Assembly (NCBI GenBank): GCA_964460905.1
Contig: CAYWRM010000010.1
Span: 1 to 64,000 of the forward strand
Reading direction: 5' to 3'
DNA length: 64,000 nt
DNA from: GCA-002708315 sp964460905
GTDB lineage: Bacteria; Bacteroidota; Bacteroidia; Bacteroidales; F082
The translations under genes and the position numbers were made by a program. This document shows, in pieces, positions 45,298 to 53,816 of the stretch (within the stretch, counting starts at the first letter, position 1; each line of letters opens with the position of its first letter). A model generated the notes under the pieces. It was not told the DNA's origin, ran no database searches, and was given only the letters and a program-made list of their open reading frames with translations.

Positions 45298-46815
45298 CTA
45301 ATCAATGCTAATACCATCATATTTTACTTCTTTACCTCCTGAGTACGAAATGATTATTAGTTGTATTCCATTTTTATCGAATTTTTTCCAATCTCCATTT
45401 TTTCTTCCCATTACATATTTGCCTTGCTGTTTAATTTTTCCATTATCCCAATACCAGGTATGTTCTCCATTTGGATTATCATCAATAAATTTTCCTTCAA
45501 ATCTCAAATTTCCATCAGTATAATATGATTTCCATAATCCATTACGCATATCTTCAGCATAATCACCTTCATCTTTCGAATCTCCAACTTCATAAATCCA
45601 GTGTCCTTCTTTCATTCCCTCTAAATAATCACCCTGAGTTATTATATTTCCTTCTTTATCATATTCGGTTAATATGCCATCGGGCAAACCATTATAAAAT
45701 TGTTCATCTCTAAGTATATTACCATTATTATAATACCAATGCCAAGTACTATCGGGAATACCTGATGCGTATTTTCCTATTTCTTCAAGTTGTCCGTTTT
45801 TATAATAATACTTCCACAATCCATCGTGTAAATCGTTTATATAATTTCCGGTTGCTTTTAAACTACCATCATTATAATATTCCTTCCACCTTCCTTGTTT
45901 TTGCCCTGCATCTGTAAATATACCCTCTCCAACAATTTTTCCATATCTGAAAATAAACGATTTCTCAACTTCCCCCTCTTCATTATATTCTCTTCTTACA
46001 CCCTCCGGAACACCATCTTTTGTATAAGTAGCCACAACCTTTACTTTACCATTTGGATAATAATCAGTTCTAATATCAAGCTTTTGTAATTCCTCAGCTT
46101 TTTCATATTTCTCACCATCAATATATTTAGTAGCAGAAACTAAATTCCCATTCTTATCATATTCTTTAAAATATCCATGTTTTAACCCATGTTTAAAACT
46201 TCCCTCCATAATTACAACCAATTCATCATCAGTAAACCACTTCCAGTTGCCATGAGGCATATTATCTGAATCATACCGATTAATTCTCTCTCTGTTTGTA
46301 ATATATCCCTTTTTGTAAGTTATTAGTTGTGTAATATTTCCATCTAAATCATATTCCCTGGCAACACCTTCTTCGAGACCAACAACAAATGGGATTTTTG
46401 ATTTTATTTTATTATTTGGATAAAATACTAATGTATTTCCATGTTTTACATCATCTATAAATTTTTCTTTAATGGTTTCATCACCTTGATAAGTGGTTCT
46501 ATATCCATTTTTTTTTCCAGTTTTGTAACTTATTTCCAGAATTATTTTTCCCTCTTCATCATAAAATTTCCAAATACTGTCGAGTTCATAATTCAGCCTG
46601 TTACCTTCTGATTTTAATATACCTGTTGAATAGTAATTTTTCCAGTAGCCATCGGGTTTACCATTACTCATTGTTCCTTCACTAATTTTTACACTATCTT
46701 CACCATAGAATATATTATATCCGTTTATGTTTATCTTAACATCCTCCTGAGCTAATAATTCTCCTGAAAAAAATAAGAATAGATTTAACAATATGATAAT
46801 TTGTAATTTCACCAT
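45298..46815 (-). CDS. YwqK/MORN-like repeat protein (exported)
   Basis: 505 aa. Signal peptide ~1-22. The rest is a run of about 20-residue MORN-like repeats with a W-K-x-Y-Y-x-N/D-G core (GYWKNYYSTG, GRWKEYYNDG, GLWKYYYKNG, GDWKKFDKNG). In Bacteroidetes such proteins are often annotated 'YwqK family antitoxin' by similarity only, and a structural or binding role in the envelope is more likely. The start shares one base with the stop of the upstream gene (46815), so the two are co-translated. Confidence 0.8.
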   Translation of the reverse strand: MVKLQIIILLNLFLFFSGELLAQEDVKININGYNIFYGEDSVKISEGTMSNGKPDGYWKNYYSTGILKSEGNRLNYELDSIWKFYDEEGKIILEISYKTGKKNGYRTTYQGDETIKEKFIDDVKHGNTLVFYPNNKIKSKIPFVVGLEEGVAREYDLDGNITQLITYKKGYITNRERINRYDSDNMPHGNWKWFTDDELVVIMEGSFKHGLKHGYFKEYDKNGNLVSATKYIDGEKYEKAEELQKLDIRTDYYPNGKVKVVATYTKDGVPEGVRREYNEEGEVEKSFIFRYGKIVGEGIFTDAGQKQGRWKEYYNDGSLKATGNYINDLHDGLWKYYYKNGQLEEIGKYASGIPDSTWHWYYNNGNILRDEQFYNGLPDGILTEYDKEGNIITQGDYLEGMKEGHWIYEVGDSKDEGDYAEDMRNGLWKSYYTDGNLRFEGKFIDDNPNGEHTWYWDNGKIKQQGKYVMGRKNGDWKKFDKNGIQLIIISYSGGKEVKYDGISID

Positions 46816-47348
46816 TATCTACCAACATTTATTCCTTCAAGAACACGACGTTTTTTTTCAATATTTGATATATATTCTTTACTAACCATTAATAAAGTAT
46901 TACTACTACTAGGAATTACATAATAAGTTGAAGTATCATAGCTTACACAACCATAATTATCTTTCCAACAATCAGCTGAAATTTGAAACATATTATCATC
47001 ATTTAAAACAAACCTTAGGTTTCTATTATCACCTCTTTCAAAAGCAATTTTCAAATATTCAGATCCGGTTGATACTGCTATTCCTTTTGTTTGTTTTGGA
47101 ATAATAATTTCTTCAAAATAATTACCATCTTCGAGTTTTATTATTCCTTTTGCAATTTGTGTTTCTTCTTTTGAAAGACTTCTTCTTAATACGATTTTTT
47201 CAGAATTATAATACTGAACTTTTTCAATTTCCAATTGATTTTCATCAAGATTTTCACGTATACCATTAGTGAAATAAATCAAATTTGAACAAGAAGAAAT
47301 AAATAACGATACAATTATAAATGATACTAAAACTAAATTTTTTATCAT
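46815..47348 (-). CDS. Hypothetical lipoprotein
   Basis: 177 aa. Lipobox LFISSC (Cys20). No domain recognised. A beta-rich protein with a Cys pair (DCWKDNYGC) near the C-terminus. It lies 2 bases after nadA and shares 1 base with the MORN-repeat gene, so it belongs to the nadA transcript. Probably outer-membrane or periplasmic; role unknown. Confidence 0.65.
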   Translation of the reverse strand: MIKNLVLVSFIIVSLFISSCSNLIYFTNGIRENLDENQLEIEKVQYYNSEKIVLRRSLSKEETQIAKGIIKLEDGNYFEEIIIPKQTKGIAVSTGSEYLKIAFERGDNRNLRFVLNDDNMFQISADCWKDNYGCVSYDTSTYYVIPSSSNTLLMVSKEYISNIEKKRRVLEGINVGR

Positions 47349-47350
47349 GA

Positions 47351-48286
47351 CTAAATAATTTTAAGTTTTTTTGAAATATCAAGCATTCTTAATATAGGTA
47401 TTCTGGCTTTTTCCATTATGTCTTTATCCATATTAATTGCAGGTTTTTCATTTTTCAAAGCTAAGTATAATTTTTCCAATGTATTTAATTTCATATAAGG
47501 GCAATCATTACAACTGCAAGTACTGTCAGCAGGTACTATTAAAAACTCCTTCTCAGGAGAAAGCTTTTGCATTTGATGAATTATTCCTGATTCTGTTGCA
47601 ACTATATATTGTTGATTATTATCACTTTGAGTAAATTTTATCATTCCTGTTGTAGAACCAATATAATCGGCAATAGTAAGTACCTGAGCATTACATTCAG
47701 GATGAGCTATAACTTTTGCTTCCTGATTATCCTCTTTCAATTTTATTATAGCCTCAGTTGTTAATATATCATGAACTTCACAAGTACCATCCCAAAGAAT
47801 CATATTTCTACCTGTTACTTTATTTATATATCCACCCAAATTTTTATCAGGAGCAAAAATAATTTTTTGATCTTTGGGAAGCGATTCCACAATTTGAACA
47901 GCATTTCCGGATGTACAAACTATATCAGTATAAGTTTTTATAGCAGCTGTTGTATTTATATATGAAATTACTAAATGATCAGGATATTTATTTTTAAAAT
48001 CAACAAATTTATCAACAGGACAAGATTCGGCTAACGAACATCCAGCTTCTAAATCTGGTAAAACTACCAATGTATCAGGATTTAACATTTTTGCAGTTTC
48101 GGCCATAAAATGAACTCCGGCAAAAACTATTATATCAACATCTGCTTCAGTGGCTTTTTGTGCCAAACCTAAACTATCTCCAACAAAATCTGCTATATCC
48201 TGAATTTCAGGAATTTGATAAAAATGTGCAAGAATAATTGCATTTTTTTCTTTTTTAAGCTTCAATATTTCATTTGAATAATTCAT
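47351..48286 (-). CDS. nadA: Quinolinate synthase A
   Basis: 311 aa, the usual length. It condenses iminoaspartate with dihydroxyacetone phosphate to quinolinate in NAD synthesis and binds a [4Fe-4S] cluster. Conserved Cys appear in VCTSGNAVQ, HPECNAQVL and CSCNDCPYM. Start ATG at 48286 (MNYSNEILKLKK). No nadB or nadC is nearby. It is the first gene of a transcript that continues into the two lipoprotein-type genes. Confidence 0.95.
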   Translation of the reverse strand: MNYSNEILKLKKEKNAIILAHFYQIPEIQDIADFVGDSLGLAQKATEADVDIIVFAGVHFMAETAKMLNPDTLVVLPDLEAGCSLAESCPVDKFVDFKNKYPDHLVISYINTTAAIKTYTDIVCTSGNAVQIVESLPKDQKIIFAPDKNLGGYINKVTGRNMILWDGTCEVHDILTTEAIIKLKEDNQEAKVIAHPECNAQVLTIADYIGSTTGMIKFTQSDNNQQYIVATESGIIHQMQKLSPEKEFLIVPADSTCSCNDCPYMKLNTLEKLYLALKNEKPAINMDKDIMEKARIPILRMLDISKKLKII

Positions 48287-48884
48287 AATTTTGAAAATTT
48301 TCTATTAGCAAATATCTAATTAATATGTTTAGAAAACACATAAAATATATGCAATTATGAATATTAACAATTAGCCTTATTAATATAAAATATTTAAAGA
48401 TAAATAATATATATATAATATCTTGTTAGCATTATTAATTACTTTATGTCATATTATTTTGATTTTTAAAAAAGTGTTATTTATTAACATATTATCTACA
48501 ATAAATTAACATATAATTATATTATTATCAGTAAGTTGATAAAGTAATTAACATATACTAAAATTATTAATATGATGATAAGTTTTTTTATAATTAGTAG
48601 CAAAATAATGTTAATTACCGGTCATAATTATTGATAAAATATTGATAATTGTACGAGAACTAAATAAGTGAAAATTAGAATGTTGATAACTGGCATTTTA
48701 TTAATAAGTTACCAACAAAAATAATCAGATATTAACATCAAACTAATGATAAATAATAATTTTTTGATTGTTAATACCTTAGCTAAAAATAATATAATTG
48801 TGTATTTTATAAATATAATGATTTTCAGATAGTTTAATTTTCAACTGCAAAATTTGGCTATTTTTGTTCAATAATTTATTAACA
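48287..48884. other. 598-bp very AT-rich spacer, candidate replication origin
   Basis: The spacer between the divergent nadA and rpiB genes is almost entirely A and T. It has DnaA-box-like words: TTATTAACA (48481), TTATCTACA (48492), TGTTGATAA (48681, reverse of TTATCAACA) and TTATTAACA (48876), and repeated TTAACAT and GATAA. No dnaA gene is next to it. Together with mnmG and two parS sites 13-15 kb away, it could be oriC or just a long promoter region. No gene or RNA was seen in it. Confidence 0.35.
48859..48866 (+). promoter_or_regulatory. -7 promoter box for rpiB
   Basis: TATTTTTG matches TAnnTTTG, 18 bases before the ATG at 48885, which supports that start over the TTG at 48864. Confidence 0.45.
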
Positions 48885-49337
48885 ATGGCAAAAGGTGGAA
48901 TGATATTGGCAATGGCCTCTGATCATGGTGGATTTGAAATGAAAGAATTTCTTAAAAAGAATCTTCAAAAATCAGGATATATAATTAAAGATTTTGGAAC
49001 ATATTCAGAAGATAGTGTTGACTACCCTGACTTTATACATCCACTTGCGAAGGCAATTAATGATGGAGAATATAAAACGGGAATTATAATGTGTGGAAGT
49101 GGTAATGGAGCACAAATTACAGCTAATAAATATTCTAATGTGAGAGCAGGATTATGTTGGAACGAGGAACAAGCTATGCTAATAAAGCTTCATAATAATG
49201 CTAATATATTGTCTTTACCCGGAAGATTTGTCTCAATGGATGAGGCATTAAAAATTGTTGAAGTTTTTTTATCGACAGATTTTGAAGGTGGAAGACATGT
49301 GCAACGTGTGGAAAAAATTTCTAAAAATTTGAAATAA
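48885..49337 (+). CDS. rpiB: Ribose-5-phosphate isomerase B
   Basis: 150 aa from the ATG at 48885. Interconverts ribulose- and ribose-5-phosphate in the pentose phosphate pathway. The LacA/RpiB motifs are present: ASDHGGFEMK near the start, YPDFIHPLA, and CGSGNGAQITANK with its catalytic Cys. Followed after 9 bases by the LutB-like gene, so probably co-transcribed. Confidence 0.92.
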   Translation: MAKGGMILAMASDHGGFEMKEFLKKNLQKSGYIIKDFGTYSEDSVDYPDFIHPLAKAINDGEYKTGIIMCGSGNGAQITANKYSNVRAGLCWNEEQAMLIKLHNNANILSLPGRFVSMDEALKIVEVFLSTDFEGGRHVQRVEKISKNLK

Positions 49338-49346
49338 AATATTTAG

Positions 49347-50738
49347 GTGAAATCAAGTATTGAAAATAATTCATTTTTAAAGACTTCTGAAAAAGTTGCT
49401 TTTGATGAGATACATCGTGAAAAAATAAAATTTAACATAGGTCGATACGATGCGGCTGTAGATAGAGGAAATAGTAATTATAGCAATATGGATATTGCTA
49501 AAGAACGTGCCGGATTTTTAAAGTACAAGGTTATAAATGAATTAGATCGTTATTTAATAGAATTTGAAGATAATTTTACCGCTAATGGTGGTAAAATAAT
49601 TTGGGCACAAGATTCGAGTGAAGCATTAAAAGAAATACTTAAAATTACTAAGAAGTATAATATTAGTTCGTCTGTTAAGTCAAAATCGATGACAACTGAA
49701 GAAATAGAACTTAACAGTGCATTTGAAAAGGCCAAAATTGATGTAGTAGAAACAGATCTTGGTGAATTTATTGTACAGCAGGCCGGACAAAAACCCTATC
49801 ATATAGTTACACCTGCAATGCATATGTCGAAAGAAGATGTTGCATTGTTATACAATGAAAAGTTTAATACTTCAGTGGATTTAACACCGGAAGAACTTAC
49901 TTTATATACTCGCAAGCTATTACGTGATAAATTTACTAATGCTGAACTTGGAGTTACCGGTGCTAATTTTTTAATTGCTGATACAGGATCAATTGCTTTA
50001 ACTGAGAATGAAGGAAATGGAATGTTAACTATGTCTTTTCCTAAAGTACATATTGCAATTGCCGGTATCGAAAAGATTATTCCAAAACTAGAAGATCTTG
50101 ATTTATTTTGGCCACTTTTGGCAAATCACGGAACAGGTCAGTCAATTACAGTTTATAACTCAATAATTAGTGGTCCTCGAAAAAATAATGAAGTTGATGG
50201 TCCGGAGAACATGTATCTGGTATTATTGGATAATGGACGTACAAAATTACTTAAAGAAGAAAGACAGCGTCAGGCGTTAACATGCATTAGGTGTGGTGCT
50301 TGTTTAAATGCATGCCCTGTTTATAAAAATATTGGAGGTCATACCTACGATACTACCTACAGTGGACCAATAGGTTCTGTAATAACTCCATATTTGAAGG
50401 ATTTTAAGAAATATAAGCATTTAAGTTTTGCTTCATCGCTTTGCGGAAAATGCACTACAGTTTGTCCTGTTAAAATTCCGTTGCATGAGTTGCTACTTGT
50501 AAATAGAAATCATGCCATAAAAAATGGATATTATACATTTTTTGAAAAACAAAGTATTAATATATCATCAAAAGTATTAGGGTCGAGAAAAATGCTAAAT
50601 ATGTTATCGGGTAGTACTAAAAATAGTTTTATGAAGCTAACTGTTGCCGGCATCTGGGGACCACGACGTGATTTACCTAAACTTGCTCCTAAGTCATTTA
50701 ATGAACTTTGGAAAGAGCGGGAGAAGGACAAGGAATAA
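49347..50738 (+). CDS. lutB: LutB-like iron-sulfur protein (lactate utilization)
   Basis: 463 aa, GTG start at 49347. N-terminal LUD domain, then two [4Fe-4S] motifs: CIRCGACLNACPVY (~311-324) and CGKCTTVCPVKIP (~370-382). In other bacteria LutABC oxidises L-lactate; LutB carries electrons. No lutA or lutC lies adjacent here, so the partners are elsewhere or the protein serves another oxidation. The initial residues (MKSSIENNSFLK) resemble family starts. Confidence 0.85.
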   Translation: MKSSIENNSFLKTSEKVAFDEIHREKIKFNIGRYDAAVDRGNSNYSNMDIAKERAGFLKYKVINELDRYLIEFEDNFTANGGKIIWAQDSSEALKEILKITKKYNISSSVKSKSMTTEEIELNSAFEKAKIDVVETDLGEFIVQQAGQKPYHIVTPAMHMSKEDVALLYNEKFNTSVDLTPEELTLYTRKLLRDKFTNAELGVTGANFLIADTGSIALTENEGNGMLTMSFPKVHIAIAGIEKIIPKLEDLDLFWPLLANHGTGQSITVYNSIISGPRKNNEVDGPENMYLVLLDNGRTKLLKEERQRQALTCIRCGACLNACPVYKNIGGHTYDTTYSGPIGSVITPYLKDFKKYKHLSFASSLCGKCTTVCPVKIPLHELLLVNRNHAIKNGYYTFFEKQSINISSKVLGSRKMLNMLSGSTKNSFMKLTVAGIWGPRRDLPKLAPKSFNELWKEREKDKE

Positions 50739-50818
50739 CCAGTTTTAAAAATATTTTTCCTTTATTTTTAAAAATACATTTACAAGCATAATTAATACAG
50801 TAACCTCAATTAGTGGTT

Positions 50819-51250
50819 CTATAACGGCAGCAAATGCCTCTTCATACTGTTATAAAATTTTCTAAATTCATGTTCAATTTCATTTCTAATTCTAACGAAT
50901 TCAATTATTATTTCATCTTTAGTTCCTGTTGCTTCTGCAGGATCGTCAAAACCAATATGTAGTCTGTGTTTAACATTTCCTGTAAAAACAGGACAGGTTT
51001 CTTTAGCATCTCCGCACACGGTAATAACAAAATCGAAATTTTCAGAAGTAAAACTATCAATACTTTTTGGTTGATTTTTACTAATGTCAATATTAAGTTG
51101 TTCCATCACTTCAATTGCATATGGATTAACTTCGGGGCCTGGCATTGTGCCAGCTGAAACAATATGCATTTTGGAATCAAACGATTTTAAAAATCCTTCG
51201 GCCATTTGGCTGCGACAACTATTTCCTGTGCATAAAATTAATATTTTCAT
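50819..51250 (-). CDS. arsC: Arsenate reductase (thioredoxin-linked, LMW phosphatase fold)
   Basis: 143 aa. P-loop CTGNSCR (Cys7-x5-Arg13), a Cys pair at 79 and 86 (VCGDAKETC) and the DDPAEATG segment, as in thioredoxin-coupled ArsC, where three Cys relay electrons. It reduces arsenate to arsenite for export. No arsenite efflux or ArsR gene is nearby. Convergent with the LutB-like gene. Confidence 0.88.
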   Translation of the reverse strand: MKILILCTGNSCRSQMAEGFLKSFDSKMHIVSAGTMPGPEVNPYAIEVMEQLNIDISKNQPKSIDSFTSENFDFVITVCGDAKETCPVFTGNVKHRLHIGFDDPAEATGTKDEIIIEFVRIRNEIEHEFRKFYNSMKRHLLPL

Positions 51251-51355
51251 AGTTTGAATTAGAAAATTATCTGTTGGTAAAAATAGTTAATAAGATCAGT
51301 TCAAAATAATAACTAAAAAATTGTTAAAAAAACAAACTTAATAAGCTTCTATTTT

Positions 51356-51363
51356 TAGCTTTG
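51356..51363 (+). promoter_or_regulatory. -7 promoter box for TlpA-type gene
   Basis: TAGCTTTG matches TAnnTTTG, 22 bases before the ATG at 51386. Confidence 0.5.
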
Positions 51364-51385
51364 CAGCAAATCAAAATATTGTATT

Positions 51386-52501
51386 ATGCGAAGATTATTA
51401 TATTCAATCCTGGTTGTTTCGATGATTGTTGGAATTACTACATCTTGTGAAAATAAAAAAGAAAATAAATTTAAGTTAGCCCTTGATATCGAAAATGGTG
51501 CTGATAGTGTTATAATACTCACCAAACGCCAGGGAGGAGAGATGGTTAACCTGGATTCGGTTTCTCTTGTGGATGGTAAAGGAACTATAACAGGAAATAT
51601 AAATATGCCAGAGTTTTATTACCTTATGGTTAAAGGCACACGTATTTATATACCGGTATTTGCTGAAGCAGGTGATATTGTTGTTAAGGCTAATATGAAT
51701 AATCCCCGAAACCCAATTATTTCAGGATCGATTGCTCATGAAACATTTAATGCATATAATGACTCGGTGTCAGTATTTGATAAACAAGCATCTTTGTTAA
51801 GCTCGCAATATGGCGAAGCTAATAAGCAAAACGATGTAGCCCTAATGAAAAAAATTGAAGAAGAATATATGGGCATTGAAAAATTGAAAACCAATTATTT
51901 AATTGAATATGCAATCAAAAATAATAGTAATGTGGTTTCAGCTTTTTTAGTGCTAAATAATTCATATAAGTTTGAGCTTGACGAACTTGATCAGGTTGTA
52001 AGTAGTTTTGATCCATCAATTGATTCAAGTGATTATGTAGTAGACTTAAAACAACAAGTATCAACACTTAAGAAGGCAGCTGTTGGTCAATCCTTTATTG
52101 ACTTTGCACTTAATGATCCCGAAGGAAACCCAATAGCACTTTCATCAGTTGCTAATGGTAATTATGTACTTGTTGATTTTTGGGCATCATGGTGTAGCCC
52201 ATGCCGTGCCGAAAACCCAAATGTTGTATTAGCCTATAATAAATTTCATGATAAAGGCTTTGATGTATTCGGTGTGTCTTTTGATAAAGATTATGCTAAG
52301 TGGGTAGAAGCAATTGCGGTTGACGATTTAACATGGACACATGTATCAGATTTAAAATACTGGAATAGTGCTGCCGGCAAATTATATGGAATTCAAAGTA
52401 TTCCACAAAATATTCTTATCGATCCTAATGGAATAATTATTGAGAAAAACCTAAGGGGTAAGGATTTACAGGATAAGCTAACGGAATTACTTGGTGATTA
52501 A
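51386..52501 (+). CDS. TlpA-family thioredoxin-like lipoprotein with DUF4369 domain
   Basis: 371 aa. Lipoprotein signal (GITTSC lipobox, ~Cys21). The first ~230 residues resemble the DUF4369 beta domain; the C-terminal ~140 are thioredoxin-fold with the redox motif WCSPC (Cys270, Cys273). It should reduce or exchange disulfides in the periplasm, as in cytochrome maturation or protein repair; the target is unknown. A DUF4395 protein follows downstream. Confidence 0.9.
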   Translation: MRRLLYSILVVSMIVGITTSCENKKENKFKLALDIENGADSVIILTKRQGGEMVNLDSVSLVDGKGTITGNINMPEFYYLMVKGTRIYIPVFAEAGDIVVKANMNNPRNPIISGSIAHETFNAYNDSVSVFDKQASLLSSQYGEANKQNDVALMKKIEEEYMGIEKLKTNYLIEYAIKNNSNVVSAFLVLNNSYKFELDELDQVVSSFDPSIDSSDYVVDLKQQVSTLKKAAVGQSFIDFALNDPEGNPIALSSVANGNYVLVDFWASWCSPCRAENPNVVLAYNKFHDKGFDVFGVSFDKDYAKWVEAIAVDDLTWTHVSDLKYWNSAAGKLYGIQSIPQNILIDPNGIIIEKNLRGKDLQDKLTELLGD

Positions 52502-52615
52502 AAGAAAAAGCTAAATAACAAATACTAATCACAAGTAGTTTTATAAACAAAACAAATAGAAAATCAAACCAAATTAATTAACAGTTATTAGAATTGTTAA
52601 CTTAATTTAAAAAAA

Positions 52616-53152
52616 ATGTCAAAAATTAGTTTTGGAGAGTATATTGAAGGGACAAACTACAAAGTCCTTGATGAAAGACGTATGCGTGGTAGTGCGGGGT
52701 TGATGCTATTATTAGGATTAATAGCTTTTATAAACGGGTTTATACTGCAGAATTTTATTGTCATCCCATATATTGCCGGGTTTCTGATGTTGAATTTTAT
52801 AATCGGAATATTTATTAATCCTAAATTTTCACCTACAATATTTATTGCACGGTTATTTGTTTACAAACAATCACCATTACCAATTGGTGCAATTCAAAAG
52901 AAATTTGCCTGGAGTTTGGGGCTTGGTTTATCGGTAGTTATTTTTACCTTATCACTTTTTCTTGTTAATGATATATCATTTTTTGACCCGGTTTGTTTGC
53001 TGTGCCTGATTTGTTTAGTGTTATTATATTTTGAATCAGTATTTGGAATTTGTATTGGCTGTAAAATTTACTACCTGTTTATTTATCTTAAGTTATTTAA
53101 GGAACCAAAAGAGAAGCCAAATTGTATGGGCGATGCCTGTAAAATTGATTAA
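52616..53152 (+). CDS. DUF4395-family membrane protein
   Basis: 178 aa with four or five membrane helices; DUF4395 pattern (GIFINPKFSPTIF and a Cys pair in FGICIGCKIYY). In other bacteria DUF4395 proteins lie beside thioredoxins and sulfur-carrier genes, and here the TlpA-type gene is upstream (114 bases). A role in thiol or sulfur transfer across the inner membrane is inferred. Confidence 0.82.
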   Translation: MSKISFGEYIEGTNYKVLDERRMRGSAGLMLLLGLIAFINGFILQNFIVIPYIAGFLMLNFIIGIFINPKFSPTIFIARLFVYKQSPLPIGAIQKKFAWSLGLGLSVVIFTLSLFLVNDISFFDPVCLLCLICLVLLYFESVFGICIGCKIYYLFIYLKLFKEPKEKPNCMGDACKID

Positions 53153-53253
53153 GGTTTATGGAATAGGGTAACAAAAGTCGCCCAACCATATATTTATTTC
53201 ATCAAAAATTACTTATTCTTCGGAATATGAATCGGGCAATAACCTAATGCATA

Positions 53254-53799
53254 TTAATAAGAATTATACCTCAATACTTTGTCTATACTCTTACGGATTT
53301 TCTTCCGGTGCTTATAATTTTCAGGAGTATATCCAATTGTAATTAGTAAAGGTATATTTTTCTTTTCTGGTATGTTAAGTATGTTTTTTACTGCCTGTTC
53401 GTCAAACCATCCTAACATACACGAACCTAATCCTTCTTCGGCAGCCTGTAAGCATATATGTTCAGCAGCAATACCAATATCAATTAACGGATATTCTTTT
53501 TCCTTAATTCTTCCGCCCAGCTCTGTTATTATTTTTGGTTTTTCCAGGACAATGGCTATAATTACCGGAGCCTTAAGAACAAACCTGTTAAAACTTTTTA
53601 ATGGGCCGAAAGTTTTTATTGCCACTTTATCCTTAATTTCAGAATCATCAACTACAACAAATGTCCATGGTTGCGAATTACTGGCTGAAGGAGCAAGCCG
53701 GGCAGCCTCAATACACTTATTAATAATCTCTCTGCTAACAGGTTTGCTTATATATTTTCTGTCGCTTTGGCGTGTTATTATTAGTTCGTTAAATTTCAT
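53254..53799 (-). CDS. Nitroreductase family protein
   Basis: 181 aa. FMN-binding nitroreductase motifs: TRQSDRKYISKPV at the N-terminus, LAPSASNSQPWTFVVV, and EEGLGSCMLGWFDE. It should reduce nitro groups or quinones with NAD(P)H. It is close to the M3 peptidase (17 bases after its stop, same strand) and may be in the same transcript. Convergent with the DUF4395 gene. Confidence 0.88.
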   Translation of the reverse strand: MKFNELIITRQSDRKYISKPVSREIINKCIEAARLAPSASNSQPWTFVVVDDSEIKDKVAIKTFGPLKSFNRFVLKAPVIIAIVLEKPKIITELGGRIKEKEYPLIDIGIAAEHICLQAAEEGLGSCMLGWFDEQAVKNILNIPEKKNIPLLITIGYTPENYKHRKKIRKSIDKVLRYNSY

Positions 53800-53816
53800 T
53801 GATAGACAAATACGTT

